Part shown: positions 33,903-43,085 of the stretch, one piece after another
How the letters are laid out: each line of letters starts with the position of its first letter
How positions within the stretch are numbered: position 1 is the stretch's first letter
The notes under the pieces: generated by a model
Seen by the model: only the letters and a program-made list of their open reading frames with translations
What the model was told of the DNA's origin: nothing
Databases searched by the model: none
Origin: an uncultured Flavobacteriales bacterium
GTDB lineage: Bacteria; Bacteroidota; Bacteroidia; Flavobacteriales; Crocinitomicaceae
DNA length: 64,000 nucleotides
Direction: 5' to 3'
NCBI GenBank assembly: GCA_946482515.1
Contig: CAMLRS010000004.1
Coordinates: 224,282-288,281, forward strand
Position numbers and translations under genes: made by a program

Positions 33903-35774
33903 TCAACGACCGAGATGAATCAACAAAATGGAAATATCACTTGGTGAAACACCACTTAATCGGGAAGCCTGTCCGATAGTTACCGGACGGATCTTTGTCA
34001 TCTTCTCCCGAGCCTCAATACTTAGGCTGGAAATCTTCCAGTAATCAACATCGGCTGGAATAGCCAGCTCTTCCAAACGGGCTAATTTCAAAGCCACTTC
34101 TTCTTCACGAGCAATGTAGCCTTCATACTTCAATAAGATCTCGGCCTGTTCAACAGCTTCAGCGTGTTCTTCGTTTAATTGCTCAGCCAGTTGTTTTACC
34201 GATTCGCTCATGGCTAATACATGGTCCATGGTAATATGTGGTCGTGCAATAACGGAAGCCAGTTTGACCTGCTGCGTTAGTGGAGAACTACCCACTTCGT
34301 TCAAAACCGGATTGGCGAGTTCAGGTGTCACACCTTCTTTACGCAATGCCGAAATCAATTCATTTGCTGCACGCACCTTCGTGTTCACTCTTTCCAGTGC
34401 TAAAGCATCCTGCATACCGAGCTCATAAGCTAAAGGTGTCAAACGAATATCAGCATTGTCCTGGCGAAGCAGAATGCGGTATTCCGCACGGCTCGTAAAC
34501 ATTCGATAAGGTTCCTGCGTTCCCTTAGTGATCAGATCGTCGATCAGGACACCAATATAAGCATCACTGCGACGGAGAATGAACGGCTCCTTATTGTTCA
34601 CTTTCAGGTGCGCATTGATTCCAGCCATCAGTCCCTGGCAAGCTGCTTCTTCATAACCGGTCGTACCATTGATCTGGCCAGCGAAAAACAAACCTTCCAC
34701 CAGCTTGGTCTCCAACGTGTGCTTTAGTTGAGTAGGAGGGAAGTAGTCATATTCGATGGCATAACCCGGACGGAACATTTTTGCCTGCTCAAAACCAGGA
34801 ATCGTACGCAATGCTTTCTGCTGGACTTCCTCCGGAAGGGAAGTTGAAAAGCCGTTCACATAAATTTCAACCGTATTCCAGCCCTCCGGTTCTACGAAAA
34901 TCTGATGTCTATCACGTTCAGCAAAACGGTTGATCTTATCCTCGATGCTAGGGCAGTAACGCGGACCTGTACTTTTAATCGCACCATTGAACATTGGTGA
35001 GCGGTCGAAACCTTCGCGCAGGTATTCATGGGTAATATCATTTGTATAGGTGATATGACATGGTCGCTGTTCAGCTAGAGGCTTTGTATCGCCAAAAGAA
35101 AACTTCGAAGGGTTCTCATCGCCATCCTGGACTTCCATTTTGGAATAGTCCAACGAACGACCATCGATGCGGGGTGGTGTTCCGGTTTTCATTCGGCCGG
35201 CTTCAAAACCGTAACCAACTAAATCTTCCGTGATACCGAAAGCAGCTTTCTCACCAACACGGCCACCTCCGAATTGTTTTTCACCCAAATGGATCAAACC
35301 ATTCAAAAACGTTCCATTGGTCAACACCACCGATTTACCATAAATAGGCAACCCGATTCCTGTTTTCACACCAAGCACACGATTGTTTTCAATGATCAGA
35401 CCGTTGCACATATCCTGCCAAAAGTCCACATACGGATTCCGCTCGAGCAGCAAACGCCATTCTTCTGCAAAACGCATTCTGTCATTCTGGGTGCGGGGAG
35501 ACCACATGGCCGGGCCTTTCGATCGGTTCAGCATCCGGAATTGGATTGCACTCAAATCGGAAACGATTCCACTTCCGCCGCCGAGCGCATCGATCTCGCG
35601 AACGATCTGACCTTTTGCCACACCACCCATGGCAGGGTTGCAGCTCATCTGTGCAATGGTATTCATATTCATGGTCACCAGCAGAACGCTGCTACCCATT
35701 TTAGCTGCCGCATTCGCCGCTTCACAGCCGGCATGGCCGGCACCAACCACAATCACATCGTATTCCTTCAGCAT
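33903..35774 (-). CDS. mnmG: tRNA uridine 5-carboxymethylaminomethyl modification enzyme MnmG (GidA)
   Basis: The product has 623 residues, normal for the family. With MnmE it adds a carboxymethylaminomethyl group to wobble U34 of several tRNAs. The FAD-binding motif opens the protein ([23 protein letters not shown]), followed by [33 protein letters not shown] and the C-terminal helical domain ([29 protein letters not shown]). The ATG at 35774 is preferred over two GTG codons just upstream. It is last of a minus-strand operon after ybeY, and is bracketed by three parS-like palindromes. mnmG lies near the replication origin in many bacteria. Confidence 0.97.
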   Translation of the reverse strand: MLKEYDVIVVGAGHAGCEAANAAAKMGSSVLLVTMNMNTIAQMSCNPAMGGVAKGQIVREIDALGGGSGIVSDLSAIQFRMLNRSKGPAMWSPRTQNDRMRFAEEWRLLLERNPYVDFWQDMCNGLIIENNRVLGVKTGIGLPIYGKSVVLTNGTFLNGLIHLGEKQFGGGRVGEKAAFGITEDLVGYGFEAGRMKTGTPPRIDGRSLDYSKMEVQDGDENPSKFSFGDTKPLAEQRPCHITYTNDITHEYLREGFDRSPMFNGAIKSTGPRYCPSIEDKINRFAERDRHQIFVEPEGWNTVEIYVNGFSTSLPEEVQQKALRTIPGFEQAKMFRPGYAIEYDYFPPTQLKHTLETKLVEGLFFAGQINGTTGYEEAACQGLMAGINAHLKVNNKEPFILRRSDAYIGVLIDDLITKGTQEPYRMFTSRAEYRILLRQDNADIRLTPLAYELGMQDALALERVNTKVRAANELISALRKEGVTPELANPVLNEVGSSPLTQQVKLASVIARPHITMDHVLAMSESVKQLAEQLNEEHAEAVEQAEILLKYEGYIAREEEVALKLARLEELAIPADVDYWKISSLSIEAREKMTKIRPVTIGQASRLSGVSPSDISILLIHLGR

Positions 35775-35783
35775 CACCACGTA

Positions 35784-35799
35784 TGTTTCACGTGGAACA
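35784..35799. promoter_or_regulatory. parS-like site 2
   Basis: TGTTTCACGTGGAACA, the best of the three. It lies between ybeY and mnmG, 10 bases upstream of the mnmG start codon, so it occupies the ribosome-binding region. Confidence 0.78.
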
Positions 35800-35817
35800 A
35801 AGTTACGGCGAAGAAAA

Positions 35818-36258
35818 CTACGATTTCAAATGTTTCACGTGGAACGTTCGGCGCTCAAGCATTTCATCCTCCTTCGAGCGCATGATTTGCTCATCTGATT
35901 CGGACTTATCCTTGTAGCCACACAGGTGGAGGAGACCATGAACACAAACGCGATGAAGCTCATCCTGGAATGAAAGACTCATTTCATTCGCATTGTCACG
36001 AACACGATCAACGCTGATAAAAAGATCTCCACTCACAACGGTTTCAACGGAATAATCAAAGGTGATGATGTCTGTGTAATAGTCGTGGTCGAGGTGCTCC
36101 CGATTCATTTCCAAAAGGTATTCATCGGAACAAAAGATCAGGCTCAGATCACCCAGCTCACGTGATTCGAGCACAGCAACATCCGAAAACCAGGCAAACA
36201 AAAATTCCGGAGTCACCTCCGGAATCTCATTGATATCTTCAAAATGCAGCTCTACCAT
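35818..36258 (-). CDS. ybeY: Endoribonuclease YbeY (16S rRNA maturation)
   Basis: The product has 146 residues from the ATG at 36258. It is a zinc metalloenzyme for 16S rRNA 3'-end processing and ribosome quality control. Family motifs: [20 protein letters not shown] and [11 protein letters not shown]. In E. coli the zinc ligands are HGxLHLxGYDH; here the third His is replaced by Asp (GYKD), as I recall from other Bacteroidota. The ATG overlaps the stop of the preceding ATPase gene (TGATG). The last codons (TFHVKH) are spelled by parS-like site 3. It precedes mnmG in the operon. Confidence 0.93.
   Translation of the reverse strand: MVELHFEDINEIPEVTPEFLFAWFSDVAVLESRELGDLSLIFCSDEYLLEMNREHLDHDYYTDIITFDYSVETVVSGDLFISVDRVRDNANEMSLSFQDELHRVCVHGLLHLCGYKDKSESDEQIMRSKEDEMLERRTFHVKHLKS
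35831..35846. promoter_or_regulatory. parS-like site 3
   Basis: TGTTTCACGTGGAACG lies within the last codons of ybeY. Three copies within 2 kb are far above chance for a 15-base core. Confidence 0.76.
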
Positions 36259-36671
36259 CACTTATTAAAACAAACGGTAACACAATTACCTTGCTCGTTG
36301 AACTCCACCTCGTCGGCGAGATGACGCATCAGGTAGATGCCGCGTCCGTTTTCCTTTTCAAGATTCTCAGGAGCAGTAGGGTCGGGGAGGTTCGTCGGAT
36401 CGAACCCAGGTCCGGCATCACGAATACTGAAGCAAAAAGCCGCAGGCTCGTCATACACTTCCACATTGACTTCAGCAAAGTTCTTCATTTTGTTCCCGTG
36501 GATGATGGCATTGTTCACCGCTTCTGTAACAGCGATCAACACATTCCCATAAACATCTTCGTGTACACCAACCGACTGACAAATCTTGTCGATCAGTGAC
36601 TCAACTACAGGCAAGTTTTCCAACTCTGAATAAATGGTTAACGAATCAATCAGTGTGTAACCTTCCTTCAT
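36258..36671 (-). CDS. HATPase-domain protein (RsbW/SpoIIAB-like anti-sigma-type kinase)
   Basis: The product has 137 residues. It has the HATPase_c (GHKL) fold found in anti-sigma serine kinases: N box (VTEAVNNAIIHGNK), G1 (IRDAGPGFDPTNLPD) and G2 (GRGIYLMRHLADEVEF). In the family this domain phosphorylates an anti-anti-sigma protein or binds a sigma factor. No STAS-domain partner gene is in the window, so the partner is unknown. It follows the DUF4175 gene by 23 bases and overlaps ybeY (TGATG); the four genes form one operon. Confidence 0.86.
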   Translation of the reverse strand: MKEGYTLIDSLTIYSELENLPVVESLIDKICQSVGVHEDVYGNVLIAVTEAVNNAIIHGNKMKNFAEVNVEVYDEPAAFCFSIRDAGPGFDPTNLPDPTAPENLEKENGRGIYLMRHLADEVEFNEQGNCVTVCFNK

Positions 36672-36694
36672 TTTATGAACACCATTAATAAATA

Positions 36695-39600
36695 CTACTG
36701 TGTCCGGTTGAAGTATTCTCCTGCTTTATCCTTGTAGTACTTCGACAACATAGGATCTACAGCGCGAAGAATCTCGACTTGACCCAGCTTTTGTCGGTTG
36801 TACTCATCAAATCGAATAAGGTTACCATAATTCTTATCTTTTCCACTTTCAGATTCTCTTTTTTCCTCGAATCCGCGCTCCCTCAAAGCTTTCTCGCTTT
36901 CCAGCAAGCGTGTTAAAATGTCCTGCTGACGACGAAGCATCTCTGGACTGAAGTTTTTATTGATCAGGTCTTTTTCCTGTTGTTCGAGCTCTTTGATGAG
37001 CGGGTTCAGCGCATTTCCTTTGCCCTGACCTTCCTTGTTCATTTCATTACGCAGCTGCTCCAGACGCTGACGAATAGCCGTTTGTTGAGCCGCCATCTTC
37101 GCGATTTCCTTGTTGCCAAGACCCTGCATTCCTTGTCCTCCTTGACCCTGGCCAGGTTTATCACCCGGTTGCTTGCCACCCGGATTCGGGCCTTTTTTCA
37201 TTTGCTCGAGCTGCTGCTTCAGCATTTCCTTCATGTCCTGTGGCGACATTTCTCCACCAGGTTTTGGTTGTCCCTGACCACTGCCTCCCGGATTATTGCA
37301 AGAGCCATTTCCAGGCTGTTGCGCCTGTGCTTGCTGCTGCATACTTTGAAGGCTTTCATTCAACAGCAACGCCAGATTGTTGTAGCTAGTCATGACCAAT
37401 TGCTGGTGCTGGCCAAGCTGACGGCGCTCGTGCTCATCGATCTCGTCGACAATCATTCCGAAATTGGCGTTGATTTCCTTCAGCTCTTTATCGATAAACG
37501 TAGCAATCTTCGGCTGACGTTTAGCCAATGCAAGCAAGCTGTCCTCAACCACTTTTGTGTCGTCTATAATACCACGTTGTTTGCGCCCTAAACGACGGTA
37601 AGCCGGGTCCGTGTCTTTCACTTTCACGAAGGATTGCAGGTTTTCTTCCTGGCTAAAGCTTAATGACATCAGGTTCTCCAACAGCAGGCGAAGCAAGCCC
37701 ATATCTTCAGCATTCTGCTTTTGATTGGATTCTTGCTGCTGACTGTTTAGCTGCTCGGAAAGCTGCTTCATTTCATCGGCTGCCTGTTGTTGCTTTTCGC
37801 CGGCTTTACTCTTCTTACCTTTTTCCAATTGTTCGGAAGACTCACCCAGTTTCTGGTCGATCGATTCCTGCTGCTCTTTGAAATCATCCAGCTCCATCGG
37901 TCGCTCCAACTCTTCATTCAGCTTCTTCAACTCATTCAGATCTTCCTTGATTTCATCGAATTTCTTATCGATTTCCTTCTGTTGCTCCTTGGCTTTCTCT
38001 TCAGAAACCTGGTTCTTTTCAATATCCTTTTTCAGCTCTTCCTGCTCCTTGGCAAGCTCCTGCAACTCTTTTTCGATATCGTCGATCTTCTCGTTTACCT
38101 GCAAGCGTTTCAGGGATTCCAGCGTACGGTCGAGCTGCTGTTTCATTTCTTCTGTCGATTGATCGAGCTTTTCCGACTCTTCTTTCAGCTGATTCTGTTC
38201 GTTCTTACGCAACAATTCTTCGAGGTCTTCCAGCAGCTTCTTCAGCTCATCATCCATGACCTCTTTCATCAATTCTTCGATCAGCTCCTGTTGCTTGAGC
38301 AGCTCTTCGTCCATCTCTGAAAGCTGATTCTTTTCCTCTGTACTTTCCTGCAGCTTCTCCTGGATGGCTTCCATTTCCTGCTGCAGCTGTAGTTGTTCCT
38401 GCTGCAATTGCTGGATCTGTTCTAGGGTTTTGAAATCAGCTTTAGACTGGCTGTTCATCGATTTCTGCAAACGATCCACATCACGCTGGAACTTTTCTGC
38501 CTTGCGCAACATATCCTGTAACGCATTCTGAACGTCTTTCTGCACTTCATCGCGCTTCTCGTTCAGGTCCTGGAGCGTTGGCAATTCGTAAACAAAAGCC
38601 TGTGATCTGGTCACCTTGCTACCATTCACACCATCGTTGTCTGAAACCGTGAAGTAGTAAGAAATCTTGTCTTCCACATCCAGCTGCTCGCGACTGAAAT
38701 CGACCGTAAATACAAACTTGTCTGATGTGCCCGAAACGCTCTGCACACTCAAACTCTGACGGCGTTCCTTACCTTCTTTACTCTTAATAACGTAATGGAA
38801 TTTAAGGCTGGTCAAGCCATAATCATCGGAAACCATTCCTTCGAATGAGCGCACAGAAGCACGCAGACTATCTACTGCTTCGTTGACGAAAATCGTCGGG
38901 AAAGCGTCTTTAATGATCTTCAATTGCACAGAAGCCGTATCCGCTTTGGAAGTCACGGCATTCTTCATCACAAAACGCAGCTGTCCGGAAGACCGGTATT
39001 TCGCGCTGAACTCGGCCTGATCGGAAGGGAAGAAGCGGGTAGAATCGTTCCATAAGACCGCAATGCTTTTTACATTCCGCGCCGCCAGCGTCCAATTTAC
39101 CTGTGTGCCTTCCGGCAGATCCAGATCGGCGATATTGGAAACAATCTCGTCTTTCTTACCCAGGTATTTCGGATAATGCAATTCAGCCACGAGCTTTCCC
39201 AGCGACGATTTACCGATCACATTGATATGGAAATTATCTGAACGAATGTCTTCTGCTTCGAAATGAAAATCCGTAGAAGCTTTCATATTCTCGAAGGTAA
39301 AAGCCACCCGGTTTTTCCGCGTTTTCTTCATCAGGAAACGACCGCGATCGGAAACGATATAGGTGTTTTCCGGAATGTATTTACCGGTAATTTCTGCTTC
39401 AATGGTCACCGATTCACCTTCATCAATAGCGCCTGTATTGGAAACAACACGGAACGAAAACGGGGCCGGCTGAGCCAGCTCGTAGTTCATCACACTGGAA
39501 GAACCATCGACGAGCCAGGAAGGAACAAATACGCCAACAGCCAGGAAAGCCAATGCAACAGGGATCACATACTTCAGGTAACGTTTCGATTCCTGGTAGC

Positions 39601-40045
39601 GAACAGCATCAACAAATGCAACGGCCGAAAGCTCATTCGATCGCTGGGCCACACTTGCACGAAGCAGCTCGTAGCTACGATCATCCGGGTTGTTGACTTC
39701 ATTCAATTGAAGAGTATTCAACAAACGGTCGGAAACATTTGGAAAGAACGAACCGATAATGCTGGCAGCCTGTTTGCGGTCGATCCGCTTGCCAAAAGCA
39801 TACAGGTTCAATAACGGCTTGATGAAATAGCGACCGAGGATAAAACCATTCCCAAGGATGAAAACGATCAGCAGCACCAATCGGACGGTAGAAGAAAAAC
39901 GACCAAAGTATTCCAGGCCACTTACCAGCAACCAGGACGCGAGAAGAAAGCCGGTGAATACCAGCACTCCCTTAAGCATTTCATTCTTGTAATACTTCCG
40001 AATGAATGCATCAATCTGCTCTATTAAGCGATCGAAAGCTGACAT
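36695..40045 (-). CDS. DUF4175 family membrane protein with long coiled coil
   Basis: The product has 1116 residues. Three membrane helices lie near the N-terminus (~25-45, ~50-72, ~150-170: VIPVALAFLAVGVFVPSWL). A beta-rich periplasmic-type region follows (~185-480), ending with VYELPTLQDLNE. A very long Glu/Gln/Lys-rich coiled coil spans ~485-780, then a Gln/Pro/Gly-rich linker ~905-980 and a helical C-terminus. DUF4175 proteins are common in Bacteroidota next to mnmG and ybeY; their function is unknown. It is the first gene of the operon. Confidence 0.9.
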   Translation of the reverse strand: MSAFDRLIEQIDAFIRKYYKNEMLKGVLVFTGFLLASWLLVSGLEYFGRFSSTVRLVLLIVFILGNGFILGRYFIKPLLNLYAFGKRIDRKQAASIIGSFFPNVSDRLLNTLQLNEVNNPDDRSYELLRASVAQRSNELSAVAFVDAVRYQESKRYLKYVIPVALAFLAVGVFVPSWLVDGSSSVMNYELAQPAPFSFRVVSNTGAIDEGESVTIEAEITGKYIPENTYIVSDRGRFLMKKTRKNRVAFTFENMKASTDFHFEAEDIRSDNFHINVIGKSSLGKLVAELHYPKYLGKKDEIVSNIADLDLPEGTQVNWTLAARNVKSIAVLWNDSTRFFPSDQAEFSAKYRSSGQLRFVMKNAVTSKADTASVQLKIIKDAFPTIFVNEAVDSLRASVRSFEGMVSDDYGLTSLKFHYVIKSKEGKERRQSLSVQSVSGTSDKFVFTVDFSREQLDVEDKISYYFTVSDNDGVNGSKVTRSQAFVYELPTLQDLNEKRDEVQKDVQNALQDMLRKAEKFQRDVDRLQKSMNSQSKADFKTLEQIQQLQQEQLQLQQEMEAIQEKLQESTEEKNQLSEMDEELLKQQELIEELMKEVMDDELKKLLEDLEELLRKNEQNQLKEESEKLDQSTEEMKQQLDRTLESLKRLQVNEKIDDIEKELQELAKEQEELKKDIEKNQVSEEKAKEQQKEIDKKFDEIKEDLNELKKLNEELERPMELDDFKEQQESIDQKLGESSEQLEKGKKSKAGEKQQQAADEMKQLSEQLNSQQQESNQKQNAEDMGLLRLLLENLMSLSFSQEENLQSFVKVKDTDPAYRRLGRKQRGIIDDTKVVEDSLLALAKRQPKIATFIDKELKEINANFGMIVDEIDEHERRQLGQHQQLVMTSYNNLALLLNESLQSMQQQAQAQQPGNGSCNNPGGSGQGQPKPGGEMSPQDMKEMLKQQLEQMKKGPNPGGKQPGDKPGQGQGGQGMQGLGNKEIAKMAAQQTAIRQRLEQLRNEMNKEGQGKGNALNPLIKELEQQEKDLINKNFSPEMLRRQQDILTRLLESEKALRERGFEEKRESESGKDKNYGNLIRFDEYNRQKLGQVEILRAVDPMLSKYYKDKAGEYFNRTQ

Positions 40046-40159
40046 AGGCGTTACTCTTTAAAACCAACAACTTACTAAGTTACGACAGATCGTTCAAATG
40101 ATTCGCATCAAAACCGGCTATCCGTACACTTTTCCCTTTAAAACGCTCAATTATATCGT

Positions 40160-40167
40160 TATTTTTG
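40160..40167 (+). promoter_or_regulatory. -7 promoter element TATTTTTG ahead of gltX
   Basis: Exact TAnnTTTG match, 22 bases before the gltX start. Confidence 0.5.
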
Positions 40168-40189
40168 CCCCTGTAAACTGAAAAAAGAA

Positions 40190-41701
40190 ATGAGCTCAAA
40201 CGGAATCCGCGTACGTTTTGCACCATCACCAACAGGCCCGCTGCATATGGGCGGTGTGCGCACAGCGTTGTACAATTACCTGTTCGCTAAGAAGAACAAC
40301 GGAACATTCATTATTCGTATCGAAGATACTGACCAGACACGTTTCGTTCCGGGTGCACAGGAGTACATCATGGATGCACTGAACTGGTGCGGTATCATTC
40401 CGGACGAAGGTCCCGGAGTCGGTGGCAACTACGGTCCTTATATCCAAAGTGAGCGCAAGGAAATGTATCGTCCGTATGCGGAAGAGCTGGTGAAAAACGA
40501 CAAAGCTTATTACGCTTTCGATACACCGGAAGAGCTGGATGCCGTTCGCGAGCAAGCCAAACAAATGGGTATGCCTAACTGGCAATACAACAGCGTAACG
40601 CGCTCATCCCTGAAAAACTCGCTGACGCTTTCAGCCGATGAAGTTCAACGTCGACTGGATGCCGGCGAGCAATACGTGATCCGTATGAAAATGCCGCGCA
40701 ACCACGATGTGCGTTTCGAAGACCAGATCCGTGGATGGGTAGTGGTAAATACCAACAACCTCGACGATAAAGTATTGTTCAAAAGCGATGGTATGCCAAC
40801 GTATCACCTGGCCAATATCGTCGATGATCATACCATGGAGATCACCCACGTGATCCGTGGAGAAGAGTGGTTGCCATCTGCGCCACTGCACGTATTACTC
40901 TACGAAGCATTCGGATGGGAAGCGCCGAAATTTGCGCATTTGCCATTGTTGTTGCGTCCTGATGGAAACGGTAAGCTTTCAAAACGCGATGGCGACCGTC
41001 TCGGTTTCCCGGTTTTCCCAACCAACTGGACAACCGCTGAAGGCGAACTTTATTCCGGATACCGCGAGAACGGTTACTTCCACGGAGCGTTTATCAACAT
41101 GCTTGCTTTCCTTGGCTGGAACCCAGGTACGCCACAAGAGATTTTCTCAATGCCTGAGCTGATCGAAGCGTTCTCACTGGAGCGTGTAGGAAAGGCCGGA
41201 GCCAAGTTCGATCCGGACAAAACGAAGTGGTTCCAGCAGCAATATTTAAAAGCCACTCCGGATGCAGAATTGGCTCAAATTCTTAAAAAACAATTCAATC
41301 TTGCGGAAAACGATGAAAAACTCATTGCTTTCTGTCATTTGATGAAAGAGCGCGCCACCTTCGTGAAAGACATGATGACAGAAGGTGCTTACCTGTTTCA
41401 GCAACCGGAAGCTTACGATGAGCAAACTGTTTCGAAGAAGTGGAAAGCGGATTCGGCTGCACTGATGACGGAGTGGAAATCACGACTGGAAGCCATCGCT
41501 GATTTTAAGCCTGAAGCAATCGAAGCAGCGTTCAAATCGTTCCTGGAAGAAAAGCAACTGGGAATCGGAGCTGTATTGCCGTTATTCCGTTTATTGCTCA
41601 CAGGTGCCGGCACAGGACCAAGCATGTTCGAGATCTCTGCTTTCCTCGGCAAAGCTGAATCGCTGAATCGTATGGAAGCAGGATTGGCTAAATTGCAGTA
41701 A
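40190..41701 (+). CDS. gltX: Glutamate--tRNA ligase
   Basis: The product has 503 residues. It attaches glutamate to tRNA-Glu. Class I signatures: the HIGH-like motif HMGG at 19-22 in PSPTGPLHMGGVRTALYN, RIEDTDQTR, and KLSKR at 262-266 (KMSKS-like). The C-terminal anticodon-binding region is helical. Length fits the non-discriminating/discriminating bacterial range. Its TAA stop overlaps the folB ATG by one base (TAATG), so the two are cotranscribed. Whether it also charges tRNA-Gln cannot be read here. Confidence 0.97.
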   Translation: MSSNGIRVRFAPSPTGPLHMGGVRTALYNYLFAKKNNGTFIIRIEDTDQTRFVPGAQEYIMDALNWCGIIPDEGPGVGGNYGPYIQSERKEMYRPYAEELVKNDKAYYAFDTPEELDAVREQAKQMGMPNWQYNSVTRSSLKNSLTLSADEVQRRLDAGEQYVIRMKMPRNHDVRFEDQIRGWVVVNTNNLDDKVLFKSDGMPTYHLANIVDDHTMEITHVIRGEEWLPSAPLHVLLYEAFGWEAPKFAHLPLLLRPDGNGKLSKRDGDRLGFPVFPTNWTTAEGELYSGYRENGYFHGAFINMLAFLGWNPGTPQEIFSMPELIEAFSLERVGKAGAKFDPDKTKWFQQQYLKATPDAELAQILKKQFNLAENDEKLIAFCHLMKERATFVKDMMTEGAYLFQQPEAYDEQTVSKKWKADSAALMTEWKSRLEAIADFKPEAIEAAFKSFLEEKQLGIGAVLPLFRLLLTGAGTGPSMFEISAFLGKAESLNRMEAGLAKLQ

Positions 41702-42063
41702 TGAAACACATCATTGAAGTCAACGGAATAAAGCTCTATGCATTCCACGGCTGCCTGGAAGAGGAAGCCCGGATAGGAGGGAACTATACCGTTGACGTAG
41801 CGCTGAAAACCGATTTTTCGCAAGCTGCGCAAACGGATGAGCTTTCACAAACGATCAGTTATGTGGATATCAACCGGATTGTGGCAGAAGAAATGGCCAT
41901 TCGATCGAAGCTGATCGAGCATGTAGGTCAACGGATCGTGCAACGCATTCTGAATGAAACACAACACCTGGAAGCTGTTCGTGTTAAAGTGGTGAAGATC
42001 TGTCCTCCTATTAATGGGGATGTTGAAAACACCGCTATAATTATCGAAGAGGGCTCTTGGTAA
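41701..42063 (+). CDS. folB: Dihydroneopterin aldolase
   Basis: The product has 120 residues, the usual size. It converts dihydroneopterin to 6-hydroxymethyl-dihydropterin in folate synthesis. Family pattern: IEVNGIKLYAFHGCLEEEARIGGNYTVDVAL and YVDINRIVAEEM. The active-site Glu and Lys are in the expected positions (E in 'GCLEEE', K in 'KVVKICPPI'). It is coupled to gltX by a one-base overlap (TAATG). Confidence 0.93.
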   Translation: MKHIIEVNGIKLYAFHGCLEEEARIGGNYTVDVALKTDFSQAAQTDELSQTISYVDINRIVAEEMAIRSKLIEHVGQRIVQRILNETQHLEAVRVKVVKICPPINGDVENTAIIIEEGSW

Positions 42064-42075
42064 GAGAATAATTAT

Positions 42076-42083
42076 TATTTTTG
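42076..42083 (+). promoter_or_regulatory. -7 promoter element TATTTTTG ahead of tRNA-Cys
   Basis: Exact TAnnTTTG match; TTG at 42057 lies 16 bases upstream. The tRNA begins 45 bases after the -7 element, so a 5' leader of about 35-40 bases would be removed. Confidence 0.5.
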
Positions 42084-42128
42084 TCGCCCGCTCGAATAGT
42101 TTATTTCGGTAGACTCATTCACAAAAAT

Positions 42129-42199
42129 GGTCTCGTGGCCGAGCGGCTAGGCAGAGGTCTGCAAAACCTCGTACAGCGGTTCGAATCCGCTCGAGACCT
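42129..42199 (+). tRNA. tRNA-Cys (anticodon GCA)
   Basis: Acceptor arms GGTCTCG (42129-42135) and CGAGACC (42192-42198) pair fully, followed by a T discriminator. The anticodon stem GAGGT/ACCTC encloses the loop CTGCAAA with anticodon GCA (reads UGC/UGU, Cys). The T arm contains GGTTCGAATCC. The 3' CCA is not encoded, so it must be added after transcription. It has its own promoter and terminator. Confidence 0.95.
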
Positions 42200-42201
42200 C
42201 G

Positions 42202-42233
42202 AAAACCCGTTGGAAACAGCGGGTTTTTTCTTT
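42202..42233 (+). terminator. Terminator of tRNA-Cys
   Basis: An 8-bp stem (AAAACCCG with CGGGTTTT) is followed by more T residues. Confidence 0.8.
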
Positions 42234-42254
42234 TACAAACTTTCTGTTCCAATT

Positions 42255-42330
42255 GCCACCCCCTTTAATTCCCCCTCAAGGGGGAAGTCGATTCTACCTC
42301 CTCCCTTGAGGGAGGAATGAGGAGGGTGGC
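42255..42330 (+). repeat. C-rich/G-rich hairpin repeat, two units as inverted pair
   Basis: Unit 1 (GCCACCCCCTTTAATT, then CCCCCTCAAGGGGG) is followed by a 9-base spacer and unit 2 in reverse orientation, ending GGAGGGTGGC. The outer ends GCCACCC and GGGTGGC are complementary, so the whole element can fold into one long hairpin with two small ones. It lies downstream of tRNA-Cys at the end of the L,D-transpeptidase gene. Confidence 0.82.
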
Positions 42331-42340
42331 TAGACTTCTA

Positions 42341-43003
42341 TCAATAATAGATCTCCATCAAGACCGGTTTCGACGAAGCATCGATGTACTTTTCCAATAC
42401 CGGGAAAAAGCCTTCTGAAACCATTGCGCAACCAAGACTGTTGCAGATAGGATAGGTTTGTTCTTCATCCGGGACACAGCTGTAACGGTGTAACACTACT
42501 GCTCTGGCCAGTGCTTTGCTGTTGGTTGGATCGAGTCCGTGAAGCTTGAACGACCTGCCGAAATTCCCGATGTAAGCCGCGCCGATTTTGTATGTGCCCA
42601 GGGAAGTCATATAGGAATTAGGCGTGTTGCTGAACTGCAAACTGTCGGTTCCTTCGATTTCCGAACCGGAACCGTGTGCTACCATAGCACGGGCCATAAT
42701 GGAATCATTTTGCAGATTCACCACGAACAAACGGTAATACTTCGACGGAATCCGCATGTCGATCAGAACCGCTACTTTGCTGCTGTAAATACTTTTCTGA
42801 CGGATAAATGTTTTGAGCTGTTTGAGCTGTGCTGGCAACGTAGTCGTCAAACGTGTTGAATCGTAATCCGATTGGAGGGAATCTTCGGCAGCCGGCAATT
42901 CAACTAACTCGTTTCCAAAGTTTTTCGAAGAGGCAGAAGCCGAGCATTGCATCAACAAGAGGATGGTAGCGAAAACGGCGGCAGCAAGTTGAACGTATTT
43001 CAT
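42341..43003 (-). CDS. Murein L,D-transpeptidase-family lipoprotein (YkuD_2-like)
   Basis: The product has 220 residues from the ATG at 43003, which gives a lipoprotein signal (MKYVQLAAAVFATILLLMQC). An upstream in-frame start (43036) lacks a signal. The C-terminal half matches the murein L,D-transpeptidase catalytic domain family: RLFVVNLQNDSIMARAMVAHGSG, GRSFKLHGLDPTNS, ARAVVLHRYSCVP and the Cys motif NSLGCAMVSEG. The His and Cys form the expected transpeptidase pair. The predicted role is peptidoglycan remodelling or related acyl transfer at the envelope; actual substrate unproven. It lies after the LytTR gene with an inverted repeat in the gap. Confidence 0.85.
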   Translation of the reverse strand: MKYVQLAAAVFATILLLMQCSASASSKNFGNELVELPAAEDSLQSDYDSTRLTTTLPAQLKQLKTFIRQKSIYSSKVAVLIDMRIPSKYYRLFVVNLQNDSIMARAMVAHGSGSEIEGTDSLQFSNTPNSYMTSLGTYKIGAAYIGNFGRSFKLHGLDPTNSKALARAVVLHRYSCVPDEEQTYPICNSLGCAMVSEGFFPVLEKYIDASSKPVLMEIYY

Positions 43004-43005
43004 GG

Positions 43006-43077
43006 AATTATCAATTGAGCAATTATGAATTATCAAGGGTTATCCCTTCATAACTAATCATTTATAATTCATAATTA
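43006..43077. repeat. AT-rich inverted repeat with 20-mer shared with 13.75 kb
   Basis: The core hairpin AAGGG-TTAT-CCCTT is flanked by AT-rich arms that partly mirror each other. The 20 bases at 43057-43076 are the exact complement of AATTATGAATTATAAATGAT at 13751. It lies between the LytTR gene and the L,D-transpeptidase gene, on the strand of both, so it may attenuate readthrough. Confidence 0.7.
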
Positions 43078-43085
43078 TGCTGGCG

